64,000 nucleotides of DNA from Silene latifolia (Eukaryota; Streptophyta; Magnoliopsida; Caryophyllales; Caryophyllaceae), in the NCBI RefSeq assembly GCF_048544455.1, contig NC_133526.1, forward strand, positions 11,610,001 through 11,674,000, in the 5' to 3' direction. This document shows, one piece after another, positions 11,697-23,700 of this stretch (positions are counted from its first letter, which is position 1; each line of letters opens with the position of its first letter). The notes under the pieces are model-generated. The model was not told where the DNA came from and searched no databases. It saw nothing but the letters and a program-made list of their open reading frames with translations. The position numbers and the translations under genes are program-made.

Positions 11697-11812
11697 GTAT
11701 TATTATTGTAATTGCATAATGAAGGTTTGAGTTTAGATGATAATGGAGTTGAAGTTGTAAGCTTGGTAGGAGTTGGACAATAACATAGTCCTATCTTACT
11801 CATGCTTCCCAT
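10049..11812 (-). CDS. KDPG/KHG aldolase-like enzyme, nine exons, complete
   Basis: Exons (high to low): 11812-11610, 11419-11365, 11277-11242, 11154-11110, 10886-10803, 10702-10637, 10547-10509, 10422-10323 and 10224-10049. All introns are GT-AG and the joined frame is 267 codons plus TGA. An in-frame TAG lies just upstream of ATG 11812, fixing the start. The N-terminus (MGSMSKIGLCYCPTPTK, Ser/Thr-rich) looks like an organelle transit peptide and is followed by a poly-Asn stretch. The core is a TIM-barrel class I aldolase of the Eda type: LIACLRAP, the catalytic-Glu strand LEVVMSTPDVFE, VGTILKAEDAKEAI, GAKFLMSP, the Schiff-base Lys in IIVKLYPVSALGG, and FGHIPMVASQGISIG. Bacterial Eda cleaves 2-keto-3-deoxy-6-phosphogluconate to pyruvate and glyceraldehyde-3-phosphate. 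The plant substrate is inferred, not shown. Confidence 0.9.
10918..11060 (+). repeat. tRNA-like repeat in aldolase intron 4
   Basis: The intron between exons 4 and 5 holds TGGTATCAGAGC followed about 30 bases later by GGGTTCGAATCC, a perfect polymerase III B-box. The part between them can pair with itself (GTGACCTAA / TTAGGTCAC). This looks like the head of a tRNA-derived SINE or a stray retrotransposon primer-site repeat. I see no target duplication, so the class is open. Confidence 0.45.
11660..11708. repeat. (ATT)n microsatellite coding for poly-Asn in aldolase exon 1
   Basis: ATT/AGT triplets on the plus strand read as AAT/ACT on the gene strand, giving a run of Asn with a few Thr (about residues 36-51) between the transit-peptide-like N-terminus and the aldolase core. 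The repeat is in frame, so length changes would be tolerated. It is likely removed or unstructured in the mature protein. Confidence 0.85.
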
Positions 11813-11821
11813 TTCTGCCAA

Positions 11822-13217
11822 TGCTGGCTACTCTCTTTTACGATAAGCTTCCTCATATATGGCTCCTGCTTTTCACCTACACAATTTACTCTCTTGTTTT
11901 TTATGAATTTACCTTGTCATTTTTTTTTTGCTAATCTCCCTCGCTCAATATACCATGAGATGAACATTAATTTTTATTTTTATTTTATAAATGTGTAGTT
12001 AAAGATAACAAACGCGAGGAAATATTTATGATGTAAAATAAGCGTTGAATGGAGGCAAATGTACCAAGTGGAGTTGAATGGCGGCAGTCTTATTTTAGAT
12101 GTCTCATATAGTGTTGTTTCTTAAGTAGTCCTGTTTGGGTAGAACGTGTAGTCTGCTCGGCAATTTGACACGCTCTTCATGATTACGGATAGCAGTGTCA
12201 CTATCCACCCGAAATTAAGTGGGTGGGATATGGATGACGATTTTTATTGAATTTAGGGAGGGATATGAATATGGGTAAATTTAGGGTTGAATATAGATCA
12301 TAATTTATTAACCACTCAGTGGATATACTAAATCAATGTTTATAGTTAATTTTTTGAAAAAATTAATAATTATTTAGATTAAAAATAATAACTTAAAATT
12401 TCTTTTAAAAAACTTTGCAAATTTTACTTGGCTTTTCTTACCAAAGTAATTCTTAGCCCACTAATAAGAGTCTAACTCCACTAGTCCACTCTTCTATTTA
12501 CTAATGTTATTAATTACGGATACACTGATCGATCTCCAATCTCAATTTTCATCTCAAATCATCTCTTCTCTCTGTGGTATCTTATTCACATAATTTTATC
12601 GTTGTCTAAAATTAGTGTACTTGTACTCCAATATGTAAGATGATTTATTTGGTGTTGTACACTTTTTAATTTTATCTTAATTTTTTTTCGATATTATTGT
12701 CTTTAATTTATAAGAGTGAAAATATCCAACAACTGCCCGTTTCACCCGGTGGATATAAATGTGGATGAATAAATGGATGAGGGTAGGATATGGATGAGGG
12801 TAGGATATGAATATGACTTCACCTCATCCATATCCCACCCATTGTCATTCACTTATCAGTCATCCTTATCCATGATGCAGGTGAACTGGTAAAGAGAATG
12901 TTTATTTCTGCGGTTAAGAAGGTTGTCAAAGACTTAGTTCACATTCAGGTAAATCGCACCACCTACCGCGTCGACCATCGGGAATTCGCACCACCCTCAC
13001 CGCTATACAGTACCGTATAAACCCTAATTTCGTCCTTTAACAAACAAACTTTGATAAATTAAATAAAACCCGGCAAATATTATTAATAATTGATAAAACC
13101 TATAAATTAATTCGGAGAGTACTTGGAGCAATTAGATTATTAGGTTTAAGTAAAAAAAAAAAAATTGATATGAAAGTTAATTTGGTTAGGTTAAGCTAAC
13201 TTGTAGCAATTAGATTA
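11822..13217. other. Intergenic, aldolase upstream region
   Basis: About 1.4 kb of AT-rich DNA upstream of the aldolase gene, with no open frame resembling a gene. Around 12770-12840 the phrases GGGTAGGATATGGATGAGG and their complements give a short imperfect inverted repeat. No promoter element can be placed with confidence. Confidence 0.4.
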
Positions 13218-13220
13218 TTA

Positions 13221-14008
13221 GAGCATCTCCAATGGTTTAGCTTGAGGACTTGCTTGCAATTTTATAAAATTGTAAGCTAGTAGCTTAACCATTGGAGTAG
13301 TCCAAGCTACTTGCTTAAATGAACCCACTAGATATATGTACCCAATAAGAAAATAGTGGCCATATTAATTAAATTTTAATTTTATGTTGAAAATTTGGAA
13401 ATTAAATAAATAAATAGAAAAGTGTGTTAAGTGAGTCCAATCAAGCTATTAGTAAGTTGGCTAAACCATTGGAGCAAATTATAGCTTAAAATTATTGTAG
13501 TTTAAAAAGTTGATGTGGTAAAGGTAACTAACTTACCATTGAAGATGCTAAGCTACAACATTTCTAAGTTTCAAACTTTCCCAAACGTTAAACTACTACA
13601 GTTGTTGCTTAGATGGACCCACATACATCTCTTTTATGGGCATATAGGGGTATAATATACTCCCTCCTATTCACTATATTCTTCCCATTTTGTTCTTGCA
13701 CAAGGAATAAGAAATCAATTTTGGACCACACAAAACACACTACCCCACATGTAATTTTATTTGGACCACACAAATCAACCCAAAAAAGGAAATAGGGAAG
13801 AAAACCCGAATAATCCGAATAAGGAAATAGGGAAGAAAATGGTAAATAGGAGGGAGTATCTCTTTGTTGGTCAATTTGAGCTACTAGCTTCATGGAGCTA
13901 ATTGCTCAAACTAAGCTAGTCTATGTGGAGCACTCTGGTTGAGCAAATAGCTTGAATTTTTTAAAATTTGCAGGCAAATCCTTTTGCTCAACCATTGGGG
14001 ATGTGCTC
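13221..14008. mobile_element. PIF/Harbinger-type MITE with nested Stowaway
   Basis: The left end GAGCATCTCCAATGGTT and the right end (reverse complement GAGCACATCCCCAATGG) are inverted copies flanked by TTA on both sides (13218-13220, 14009-14011), the target size and sequence of Harbinger elements. Internal copies of CCATTGGAG at about 13290 and 13457, and ACCATTGAAGATGCT at about 13534-13548, suggest a shorter related MITE ends near 13550. The block may therefore be two joined elements. No coding capacity. Confidence 0.75.
13660..13856. mobile_element. Stowaway MITE nested in the Harbinger-type MITE
   Basis: A 197-bp insert begins CTCCCTCCTATTCACTAT and ends with the inverse AATAGGAGGGAG. 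It is flanked by TA at 13658-13659 and 13857-13858. These are the terminal sequence and target duplication of Stowaway (Tc1/Mariner-derived) elements. Confidence 0.88.
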
Positions 14009-14011
14009 TTA

Positions 14012-14736
14012 GATGGAAAAGAATGAAAAAAGTGCGTGAAAAAAAGTAAATTCCGTATATGAAATAATAATTAAAAAAACCGAATTACATTTCCACATTC
14101 TAAGGTTTCCTCCACGCTTGAAATATTTCAATTATTATACATTCAATTCCAGTTTTTTTTTTTTTTTTGTTCTTAAACATAGGATTAAGAAAATTGGTTC
14201 ATAATTTGAGAAAATAGATCAATGGGATTTTGAAAATGTAAGTTTATATAAAATAGAAAATTAAAGAAGAAGAAAAGCTATTTTAAACCACTTCCAGAAC
14301 CAAGTTAAAATCTTAACCTAAAATAGGAATACTTTTAGTTCTAAACCTTATATATAGAAAGAGCACTCCATGTCAGTACCATACTTGTACAAGTTTTTTT
14401 TGCTTAATGAATTGTTTTATTTACAAAATTCTTTTCCATACTTGTACAAAAGTTACATGTAATAACAAGGACAAAGAAAACATTTGTTTCACATTTGTTT
14501 CGTATCTAACCATGTATGGTTAAAAACAAAACAAAGCCATAAAATCCCGCTTATCAAAGATTCTATGTTGGATCGATACTGGGTATATAAACTTTATTTG
14601 TAGGATCTTACGATCCTACAACTCGGGAGTCTGATAGCGATGTCAAAATTGTACATCCAAGGATCACATGGGTTCAGGGACATGGGTTTCATCCTGGACT
14701 TCAGAAAGTTTAATTACAAGCGCTGTAAAGGGCGGC
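14012..14736 (-). other. Region downstream of MED15, including its probable 3' UTR
   Basis: No gene is seen. The stretch next to the MED15 stop (about 14400-14736) is the expected 3' UTR. The rest is AT-rich spacer with a T/A run at about 14151-14169. The cleavage site cannot be placed by eye. Confidence 0.4.
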
Positions 14737-17700
14737 TCAAGCTGTGCCCAAGCAATTTTCCCAAGTCCCGTATTTCGAGCTGAAGCTCCCACCACCTTTC
14801 TGTTGTGCATATTCACAAATGACAGCACGAGCGCAAGCATCCCAAGTCCTCGCTATGTCCTTCAGTGACATTGGCTGTGAGAGACATCGGAGAGAGATGC
14901 TAAACCTTGACTTTGCCTTTGCGGAAAGATCTCCAAGCTCATTACTAAAATAGAAAAAAGAGAAAAAAATTAAGTACTTGGGATCTTTTTTGGAAGGAAA
15001 TATGCTATGCATCATGTCTAATGGGTTTCGATTTTTTGGGGAAGAAAGGTAAAGGGTTGACAGAAAGACCAACGCCCGTTAGATAGGGACAAAAACCGGA
15101 ATAAATGACTCAAACACGGGTTTAAAAACAGAAGATAGTCCAAACTTGGGGTGATTCCCGTCAAATTTACCAAAAATACAAATGAAACAAGACTGCCAAT
15201 GGTATGATTCTTTCTTTCAACATACAAGTCAATTACAAAAATGACAAGTGAACCGCACAAATATCATGAGTAAGAAAGAAACATACAAAACAAGAACTTT
15301 ATGTTATGCCATACTTGTGTCTAACACGACACTCAAGGATATGAGTATGAAATCTATGCACAACACTTTCCAATCCGACACTTCCCCCGAGAAAGAGTGA
15401 AGCTTGCATGACAAAAGTAACGGAAGACACTGGAATGTGAAATATATACTGTAGTACGATATTTAACGATTTGAAGCCTTATATGTCTCAAACATTTCTC
15501 CATTTCACTTTAACAATTCTAAAAATTTCTTGTGTGTTTTTGACGACGTGTTCGCAATGCAATTTTCATTTAGGGTCATTTGGAAACAACCTCTTTGTGA
15601 TGCTAACACAAGGGTAAGGTTGCGTACATCTGGCCCCCTTACCCCGCAACTTCCGCGAGCCGAGGCAGCAGGGTAATGTTGTTGATGACGTATTCTCGTA
15701 CTTGTTCCCTCGTTCTATGATATATCCCTATCTATCAAAGCTTGAGTCGTGCTGAGTACTACACTTGAATACCGTACACAAATCTAAGTAACAAAGACAA
15801 AAACATAAGATGGATAGTTTTCTCAAAGATCACCTGTCCCCAATAGATAATTTGTCCAACAAAATCGGCGAGCAATTTGGATAACTGGCGGGGATAAGTA
15901 ACTTCAATGGCTGAATTGGAGACTGCAAGCACAAAACAAACCAATGGAGATTAATCTGCAATTCTGCATTAAGCAATGCCACGATAATATCACCCATTTC
16001 AAACGTAAGTGAAATACTCACCATTTGGCCCGACATATACTGTGATCTCAGGCTTGGACTGATAGTTATAGCATTATAAGAGAACTTGACAATGGTCCCT
16101 TCACTACCTTCTGCAGCTAGTGCTACCAAGGAGGGGTCCATGCTTTCATCACTGATATCGACCACAGTATCAATAAGACGCTCGTTTATTTCCCTGATTT
16201 CTTCTAAAAGAGCATGATTAACCTGCACCATCAAGCAGAACCTTGTACTCAAACATGCCAGCACAAACATACATTCCATCCCGTCCCACTTTAACTGGCA
16301 CCATGTTCATACTACTCCCCTCCATTTCACTTTGATGTTCCTATTACTTTTGGGAGCAATATTGAAGGAAAAACAAATATGTGGTTCTTTTTTAAGGAAG
16401 AATGTGTGCGTAAGAGATGGGTTAATATTAGCCACAAATTGTGTGTCAAAAGGGAAAGAGGAACATCTTAGAGAAACAGCCGAATGTGGAAAGCAGGAAG
16501 ATCATAGTGAAATGGGGGGGAGTAACAATTAGAAGAATAAAAAATCAAATGGAAATATACACTTTCGGCAACATGGAATATACACTTTCAGCAACAAGGG
16601 ATCGGTAAATACCTCAATCCTTGCCTTCTTGATAGCAGATGTCGCAGTTGACTCTAGCTCAGGCGTGCCTGGAGGCCCATTCAGTTGCTTTAAACTATCA
16701 TTCACGCTACCAACAGATGGCCCAAAATTTAAGGGCATTGCACTTGTATACCGTCTCATTCTCTTTGTTCCACTACCGCCATCTTGTGCAAGAAAATTTC
16801 TAGCTTGCAACCGGCACTTAGTCATGGCAACCAAATCCTCGCCAACTGTGGCTCGAGAGCCATTACCTGGAGCCGATCCAGCGATGCGATCAACCATACT
16901 GACAACTGAACTCATGTCACTGACCGCTGCACTTAAAGCTTTCGGCGATAGTGATTTCACCTGGAAAGGAGGAATTTGTTTTCATGAAAGAATTACATAC
17001 AATAATCTTAATATGGGCTTGAAAGCGGAAAGCCATTAAAAAAATTAAAATGGTACAGTAATCAAATCCTACTTACCGCTCTAAGCAAGCGTTCGATTGG
17101 TTGTTCTGTTACACTGGATTTTCCAGAAACAGTGGAGGCATTACAATGGGTACCATCTTGCCCCGCACACTCAAACAGAGGAGATGGAGAGATCCCAGGG
17201 GTACCAATTGAAAGTGATTGAGGTGCAGCAATTGCACCACCACTTGTCTGTTGATGGCCAACATTTGATAGTGAGGAAACAGCGGGTTTCTCGATATCAC
17301 CAGGCATAGGAGATGGGGCCAATGGCGTTGATGGAGACGGGACATAAGGTGAACTTGCTGAATGCAAGGGGGTCCCCCCTTTCGGAAACACTGGTGGGAG
17401 ATTTTGCTGGTCAATTTGGGGAGAAGAATGCTGATTTATCTGGGGTGACACTGCATTAAGCAGTTGCGGAGACGATACCTGGAAAGACGCCCCCGGCTTT
17501 AGCTGTTGATTCAGAAAACGCTGTGTTGACGAGATATGTTGCTGAAAACCACCCGATCTAAGAAGTTGAGGCATCTGATGAGCCTGCATTTGTGAAGCCT
17601 GTTGCTGTTTCGCTTGCTGATGTAACTGTTGCTGCTGCTGCTGCAACAACTGCTGTTTTTGAAAATGTTGTTGCATTTGCTTATTCTGGATGTTCTTTAA

Positions 17701-20700
17701 CTGTTGGGCTTGTATTGTCTGCTGCTCATGCTGCTGTTTTAGGTGTTGATTTTGAAGCATATTGGAATTGGATTGGAGATTATTCACATTTGGTTGTGGC
17801 AAACCAACTCCACTATTGGGTTGCAATGACGTGATATTTTGTTGCATGGATGAAATTGCAGCTTGCTGCATTGAACTTGGTGTGTTTGCCTTTCCAGAGT
17901 CCAAATTAGAACTGGGCGGTTGAGAAGAAGTAATACCAGATAATGAAGGGATAGAACCCTGCTGCAAGCTTGGCATACTGCTCTGTTGAATGGTAGAAAT
18001 AGAGCCTGGAAAGTTCATAGACTGCAACGGAGGGTTGACTACATCATGTGATTGTGCTTGAGGAACTAGAGAATGGGACTGCTGCATAGAAGGAAGTTGA
18101 GGAGGCATATTTGAAGGAACAAGTTTCCTGGGCCTGTTTGAATTAAGTAAGGTTACAATCTGCTTCTCGAATGATGGCAATTTTTCCCTGTGAGAAAGTA
18201 AAATGTTGCTCTTCGTAATTTGGAGGACTTGCATCAGTCTCTCCAACATGTGTTTGAACACTCTGAGCTTTTCAATTTGATCAATCTTTGGTTGCTGAGG
18301 GAGGGCGTCGTGCTGGTTAATGCATAAAGAATAAGAATAAGAGAAGTACCTTTACAGAGCACATACTATAAATTATTTTCAGTTTTCTCAAAATAAAGAG
18401 ATGAGGCACACCACACGAATAAGGAAAGCCTAATTCCCAGCAACAGATTTATGATGTATTCCTCTTCTTGTGACTTTCCCATTTTAAAAAAGATGATAAA
18501 TTTACTTATCAAAAAGAAATATAAGAATTACTCATATGGAAACTCTGCATATATGCTCAACCAACAAATCATTTCTGTTATCCCAATCTCTATGTTCTAT
18601 CTAGTGTAAGCATCAACTTTATTTCTAACGTAAGACACTTTTAGTCGGTATATTTTTTTGATAACTCAGCCAAACTAATTCAAACCTAAAGATCACAGAA
18701 ATTCATTTATGGAAATCACATCATAATTTTGTACTCATTGTGATTAAGTTTGTGCACCATATGATGAACTCCTGAAAAATTTTAAGGTTCACAGTTTGTG
18801 CCAATTCTTAGTTTTTGTTGATTAGATCCATAATTTCCGTTGTCCAGTGTAACTTTAGTTCAAACAACACAAATAGACAATTACTTTAAGCAATGTTATG
18901 GCAACTTAATATTTCAATTGATATAAGAACTTGTCGTATAGACGACACCGACAACAAATTAGTGGAGCCAATAAAATTGATAGGTGGCATTGCTCTCACG
19001 AAATGATTGTCAACCCGTCCTCCCACATTTCACACATAACTGGCAGGCAACCCCGGGCCTACATTACCATGATAAAGAAGGCAGCAAAGGGAAAGAAATA
19101 ATATGTAGCAAAAGAGCGCATAATAAATTCCAAGAGGGAAGGGAAAATTAATGGGATGGAAGAGGAACAAAGAGACTATATATATACTACTAATATAGTA
19201 ATATATATACCTATGAATCTATGATTGTGTTCTTTAAGTTGATCCTAGTTCAGACAAACCTCACGGACATGCACACTCTTGATGATACAAATGACTGGAG
19301 TGAGATAATGCTTCAGTTTTAAAGACATTTTCGATCAAATGTTGCAAGACCCCCTATTATGTTTAATGGCCAAGTGTTGTCCAGATTTTTTTGATAAGTA
19401 AAATATAAGTGACAGCCCTGACGGCGTGACACCCATGTACAAAAGATATCATATAGGTGGAGCACATTTACGAAAAGACAAGATGGAGGTGGCGGCATTA
19501 TACAAAAAGACACCCCGTATACGACACCCATTTACAAAATGGAAGGTGGATAATTATGCTCTCAAACTATCATGCATAATCTTATCTACAAAAAATAGAA
19601 AAGTCAATTCAGAGAATATCTGCAAATGGTTAATTTGTAATTTAATTGTCACGCTGATTATTTTTTTACAAGATTCCAAATGAACTTAAGCATAACAGAA
19701 ACACGGTGGGAATCTTTAATGTAGAGAGTAACGGTGAAATAGTTTATAAAGAAACAGCATAAAAGTCGAAATACCTGCTGCAGTTTAATAGAAATTTTCT
19801 GGTACATCTCATTAAGGTCAGCATAGTACAAATCCTTCATAGACTTGATCTGGCAATCATTACAAAGCTACAGTCAGAAATCGGTCTCCAAAAGAACGGA
19901 AACATGAGTCAAGCACCACCGATATGTCTATTGACAAAAAAAAAACTATTAGGTCTAAAGCAGCGTCGGAAATTAATTTTTTAGCTAATGTAAGCCTGAT
20001 TACAGTAATCAATATCGTCCTCCGTTACTGTAACTGAAGTTAAATAAACAGATTAGCAAACCCGAAGTTTCAGATGTATCAAAGACATGAACAGAAAGTT
20101 CCTCGTGTGATACATGTATGAATGACCTCTTGTGAAGGAGTAGATTACAGAAGAGAAAATTGTCATCAGCAAACAGAGGTGCATGCTGCAAAGAAAAACC
20201 AAGAAGCTCAAGACCCAAGCGGTCTAAGAGAGACTTAGTTTTGTTGACAATTGTTCAGGTTATACTGACATGACAGGTAAAAAGAGCGTTTAACAAACCA
20301 CAACAATACAAATGTCTAGTACCACTCTTATTTCTACAAAACAGTATAACAAGCTCTCTGAAAATATGAAATGCAAAGAGCTCTGACAAGACAAGCTTAG
20401 AACTTGTGCAACGAAACAGGCTTTGGATCTCTCATGAGAGATAGCCAGGTAGACATCTTGGTATAAATGTTGCATAACTGAGATGGGGGATGATAAATTA
20501 ATTACCTTTTGATAGACCTCTTCTTGCCAGTCACCAGTGTTCGCACTACTTGTCTGAGCAGTGGAATCCAAAGAGGCTTCTCAGAAATCACAAGAACCCA
20601 ATGTCAGATTCGGTTTTCAAAACACTATGTTTCTTTCGTCAAATGAGAGACGTGAAGATGACAAAGGATGACATATAACCCACATGTAGTTGTCATTTCT

Positions 20701-23700
20701 AATTTCTAGCTCATCCGACTGTTTACTGTGTAGTTTACAAAAAGACATACAAAATGAAGCAGAACAAGTAAGTGTACTCATAGTTTTATGAGGCATGAAC
20801 CGTATGAGCCAGAATATGAGACGCAAGTGCGCATCTTATAGACACGAGGCGCACAGTTTTACAAACAAAGTTGTATTTTATAGATAATGTTAATGCTATG
20901 TTTCCCCTTTTGGATTCTCTAGAAGGTTAACATGTAAAGAAATAAACGTTAGAGATACTGTGCCAAAGAGAAAGGCATATTGAAAGAACTAGAAGAATAT
21001 TAGATCGAAAATTGCATAGTAGTGCACCAGGTTAGTTGTGCGTTGTCTACAACGCACACGGAGGTATTTTGGCTATGCCTCATTGAGCCCTAGGCTTAAG
21101 CGGCGCTGCACTTTTCAAAACTAAGAGCGAGATCATACAGAACTAAGTAAAGCACTAATATATATTCATTCTAATGAACAAGTCGGGATTGGCATAATCA
21201 AATGCAGTCATGATTTGATGATTGTAGAAAGTGCATTGCTACACTTGATAAAGGTGAAAGGGATAAGTTCCCACAGATACCAAAAGAAGGAAAAAAATGC
21301 AGAAAGACACAATATTACCCAAGCATCAACAGATCTTTTACTCCACTCCTTCTATTATCTCGCATACCTGTGTGCGACACTCGACACTCAGACATGACAA
21401 TGACACTTGGACACTTCATTTTAAGCCAAAAAACATGTAGACTATTCATAAATAGCAGAGTCCGACACTTGGATATGCAAGTACGCAAAAGATACTTCTA
21501 GACTCGGGAGTCTGAGTAATATAGATCAGCAGAAGCAAATTGTAGGAGTTAGATACATACTGGACGGTCCCTCTGGAGTGGCTCTTTGTGATTGGAACAT
21601 CTTCAGCGGATCAATCAAGTTTTGCTGTTGAAGCACTGGGTTCATGTTTTGAATCCGCTGCTGCATGTTATGCTGAATAGAGTTTGGCTGTTGCTGCTGC
21701 ATAGCCAATTGCTGTTGTAATGGTGTCGACTGAGATTGGAGCTGTGACATCAATTGCTGTTGTGACTGTGATTGCTGCTGTTGCTGCCCACCACCTGGTA
21801 ATATAGAAGCAGTATTATGGTTCTGTTGTTGCACGGGTACCTTTGATTGTTGCATCATGTGCATGGAGTGTTGATTTGTCTGCATACTTGCATTACCTAA
21901 TTCAGTGAGTCTTGTGTGAGGGAATAGTCCTATTATTAAAATGAGAAATACAACATTAAATCGCTTGGTTGAAGTATACAAACATCTCATGTAAATTTTG
22001 TATACCAGATTGTGTTCCAATAAGTTGCTGCCCGCCAACATGACTCTGGTGACCCAACTGCTGCTGATGCATGTTTTGAAGATTTCTTTGTTGACCCATC
22101 AAATGTTGTTGTTGTGGCATGTTCTGCTGGTTAGCTGGCTGTTGGGGTGACAAATTTGAAACATTGTTTTGCTGCCCTAGTAGCCTTTGCTGTTGCTGCT
22201 GCTGTTGGATATCTGAGATATTACTCTGTTGACCAATCAGTTGACTTTGTTGCAAATTCCCAGAATTTGGTTGTTGACCAATCAGTTGCATTTGTTGCAT
22301 GTTCCCAGAATTCAGTTGCTGGCCAATCAGTTGACTTTGCATCATGTTTCCAGAATTTGGTTGTTGACTAATCAGTTGACTTTGTTGCATGTGCCCAGCA
22401 TTTGGTTGTGGACCCAGTACCTGTTGTTTTTTTGTAGGGAATACAAGTTATCTACACAAGGGCACCAAAGGGGTGATACTCATGTATAAAAAGAAACAAC
22501 GGGGTGAATCCCATATAGAAAATAATAGGGAAAAGATTATGCACTTCAGATATCGTGAGTCAATTAGTCTCATGTGGGACCAACCCAATTCAACTAGAAA
22601 CCTAACCCACATGCCCATTAAACCACTGAAAAATAAAACTAACTTCCTAATAAATGGTCCAGTTTCGTGATCATGTTATCATGATAATCTTTTGTACGAG
22701 ACTTAGTGACAAGCAATCTTATCTATAAAGGGACAATATTAAGGTGCCACCGGGAACGGGAACAATACCTGTTGTTGCTGCTGGTGTTGTTGCTGCTGCT
22801 TGATAACTGACTGTTGATGCTGCTGAAGCATAGACTGAGTTGGTTGTTGGACTTGTTGTATAGACGATTGTTGTTGATTTGGTTGCAGCCCAGAAATCAT
22901 GGAAGACTGCATAACAGAAGAAGTTTGCATCATTTGCTGCTGGGCAGACTGTTGTTGAATACTTTGTTGCTGTAACTTCTGCTTTAACATTTGTTGCTGA
23001 AATTGTTGCTGATACATGTACTGCTGTGAATTGTGAGTCTGCTGTGGGTGTTGCTGAGAAACAACTTGTTGCTGTCTTCCTTGCAGTTGCCTTTGCCCAT
23101 TGGAGAACACATTGGAAGCAGTCCCTTGATTCATTGTATTTCCCATGGAACTTTGTGAGATGCCAGAGATATTCTGCAAATTAGAATTCTGGCCAACATT
23201 TGGTGTAGTATTTTGTGCTAACCCATTAGTTGCCAGAGTATTTGGCAAGCTGGCTGTAGTAGATGTTACATTGTTCTGAGTGTTCTGAGTCGAAAGCTGT
23301 TGATGAGGTTGAGATTGATTAGGCACCATCTGGAGAGACGCAGACTGGTTTTGCTTGTGCACTTGGGCCTGGCCATTTTGAGAAGCCACTGAAAGAAAAT
23401 GAAAAAGCGGACTAAATAAGGTCATATAAAATAGTAAATAATCACAGTACATCTAAAAATCGACCATTGCAGATGAGTTCGGGCGTTTTGCTATAAAATA
23501 CGGCCAATAACACTCTGTATTGAGTTCGAGGTAAAATTCAAAACCTTATTAATACAACATTAAACTCCGCCTGTGAGTGTTTTCGGGCATTCGCTGCCGG
23601 TCCCAAGCCCGGATAAAGGAGGAGGGTTGCGGTAGGTCTGTGGCAGCCAGCATAAAAACTGTCACATTTTATGGACAAGAATCGGAATTTGAACATCGTT

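Noticed and set aside
17097..17834. Frames on the plus strand and an alternative minus frame in MED15 exon 9
   Set aside because: CAG/CAA-rich DNA reads open in several frames. The MED15 frame is the one that matches the family and joins its neighbours.
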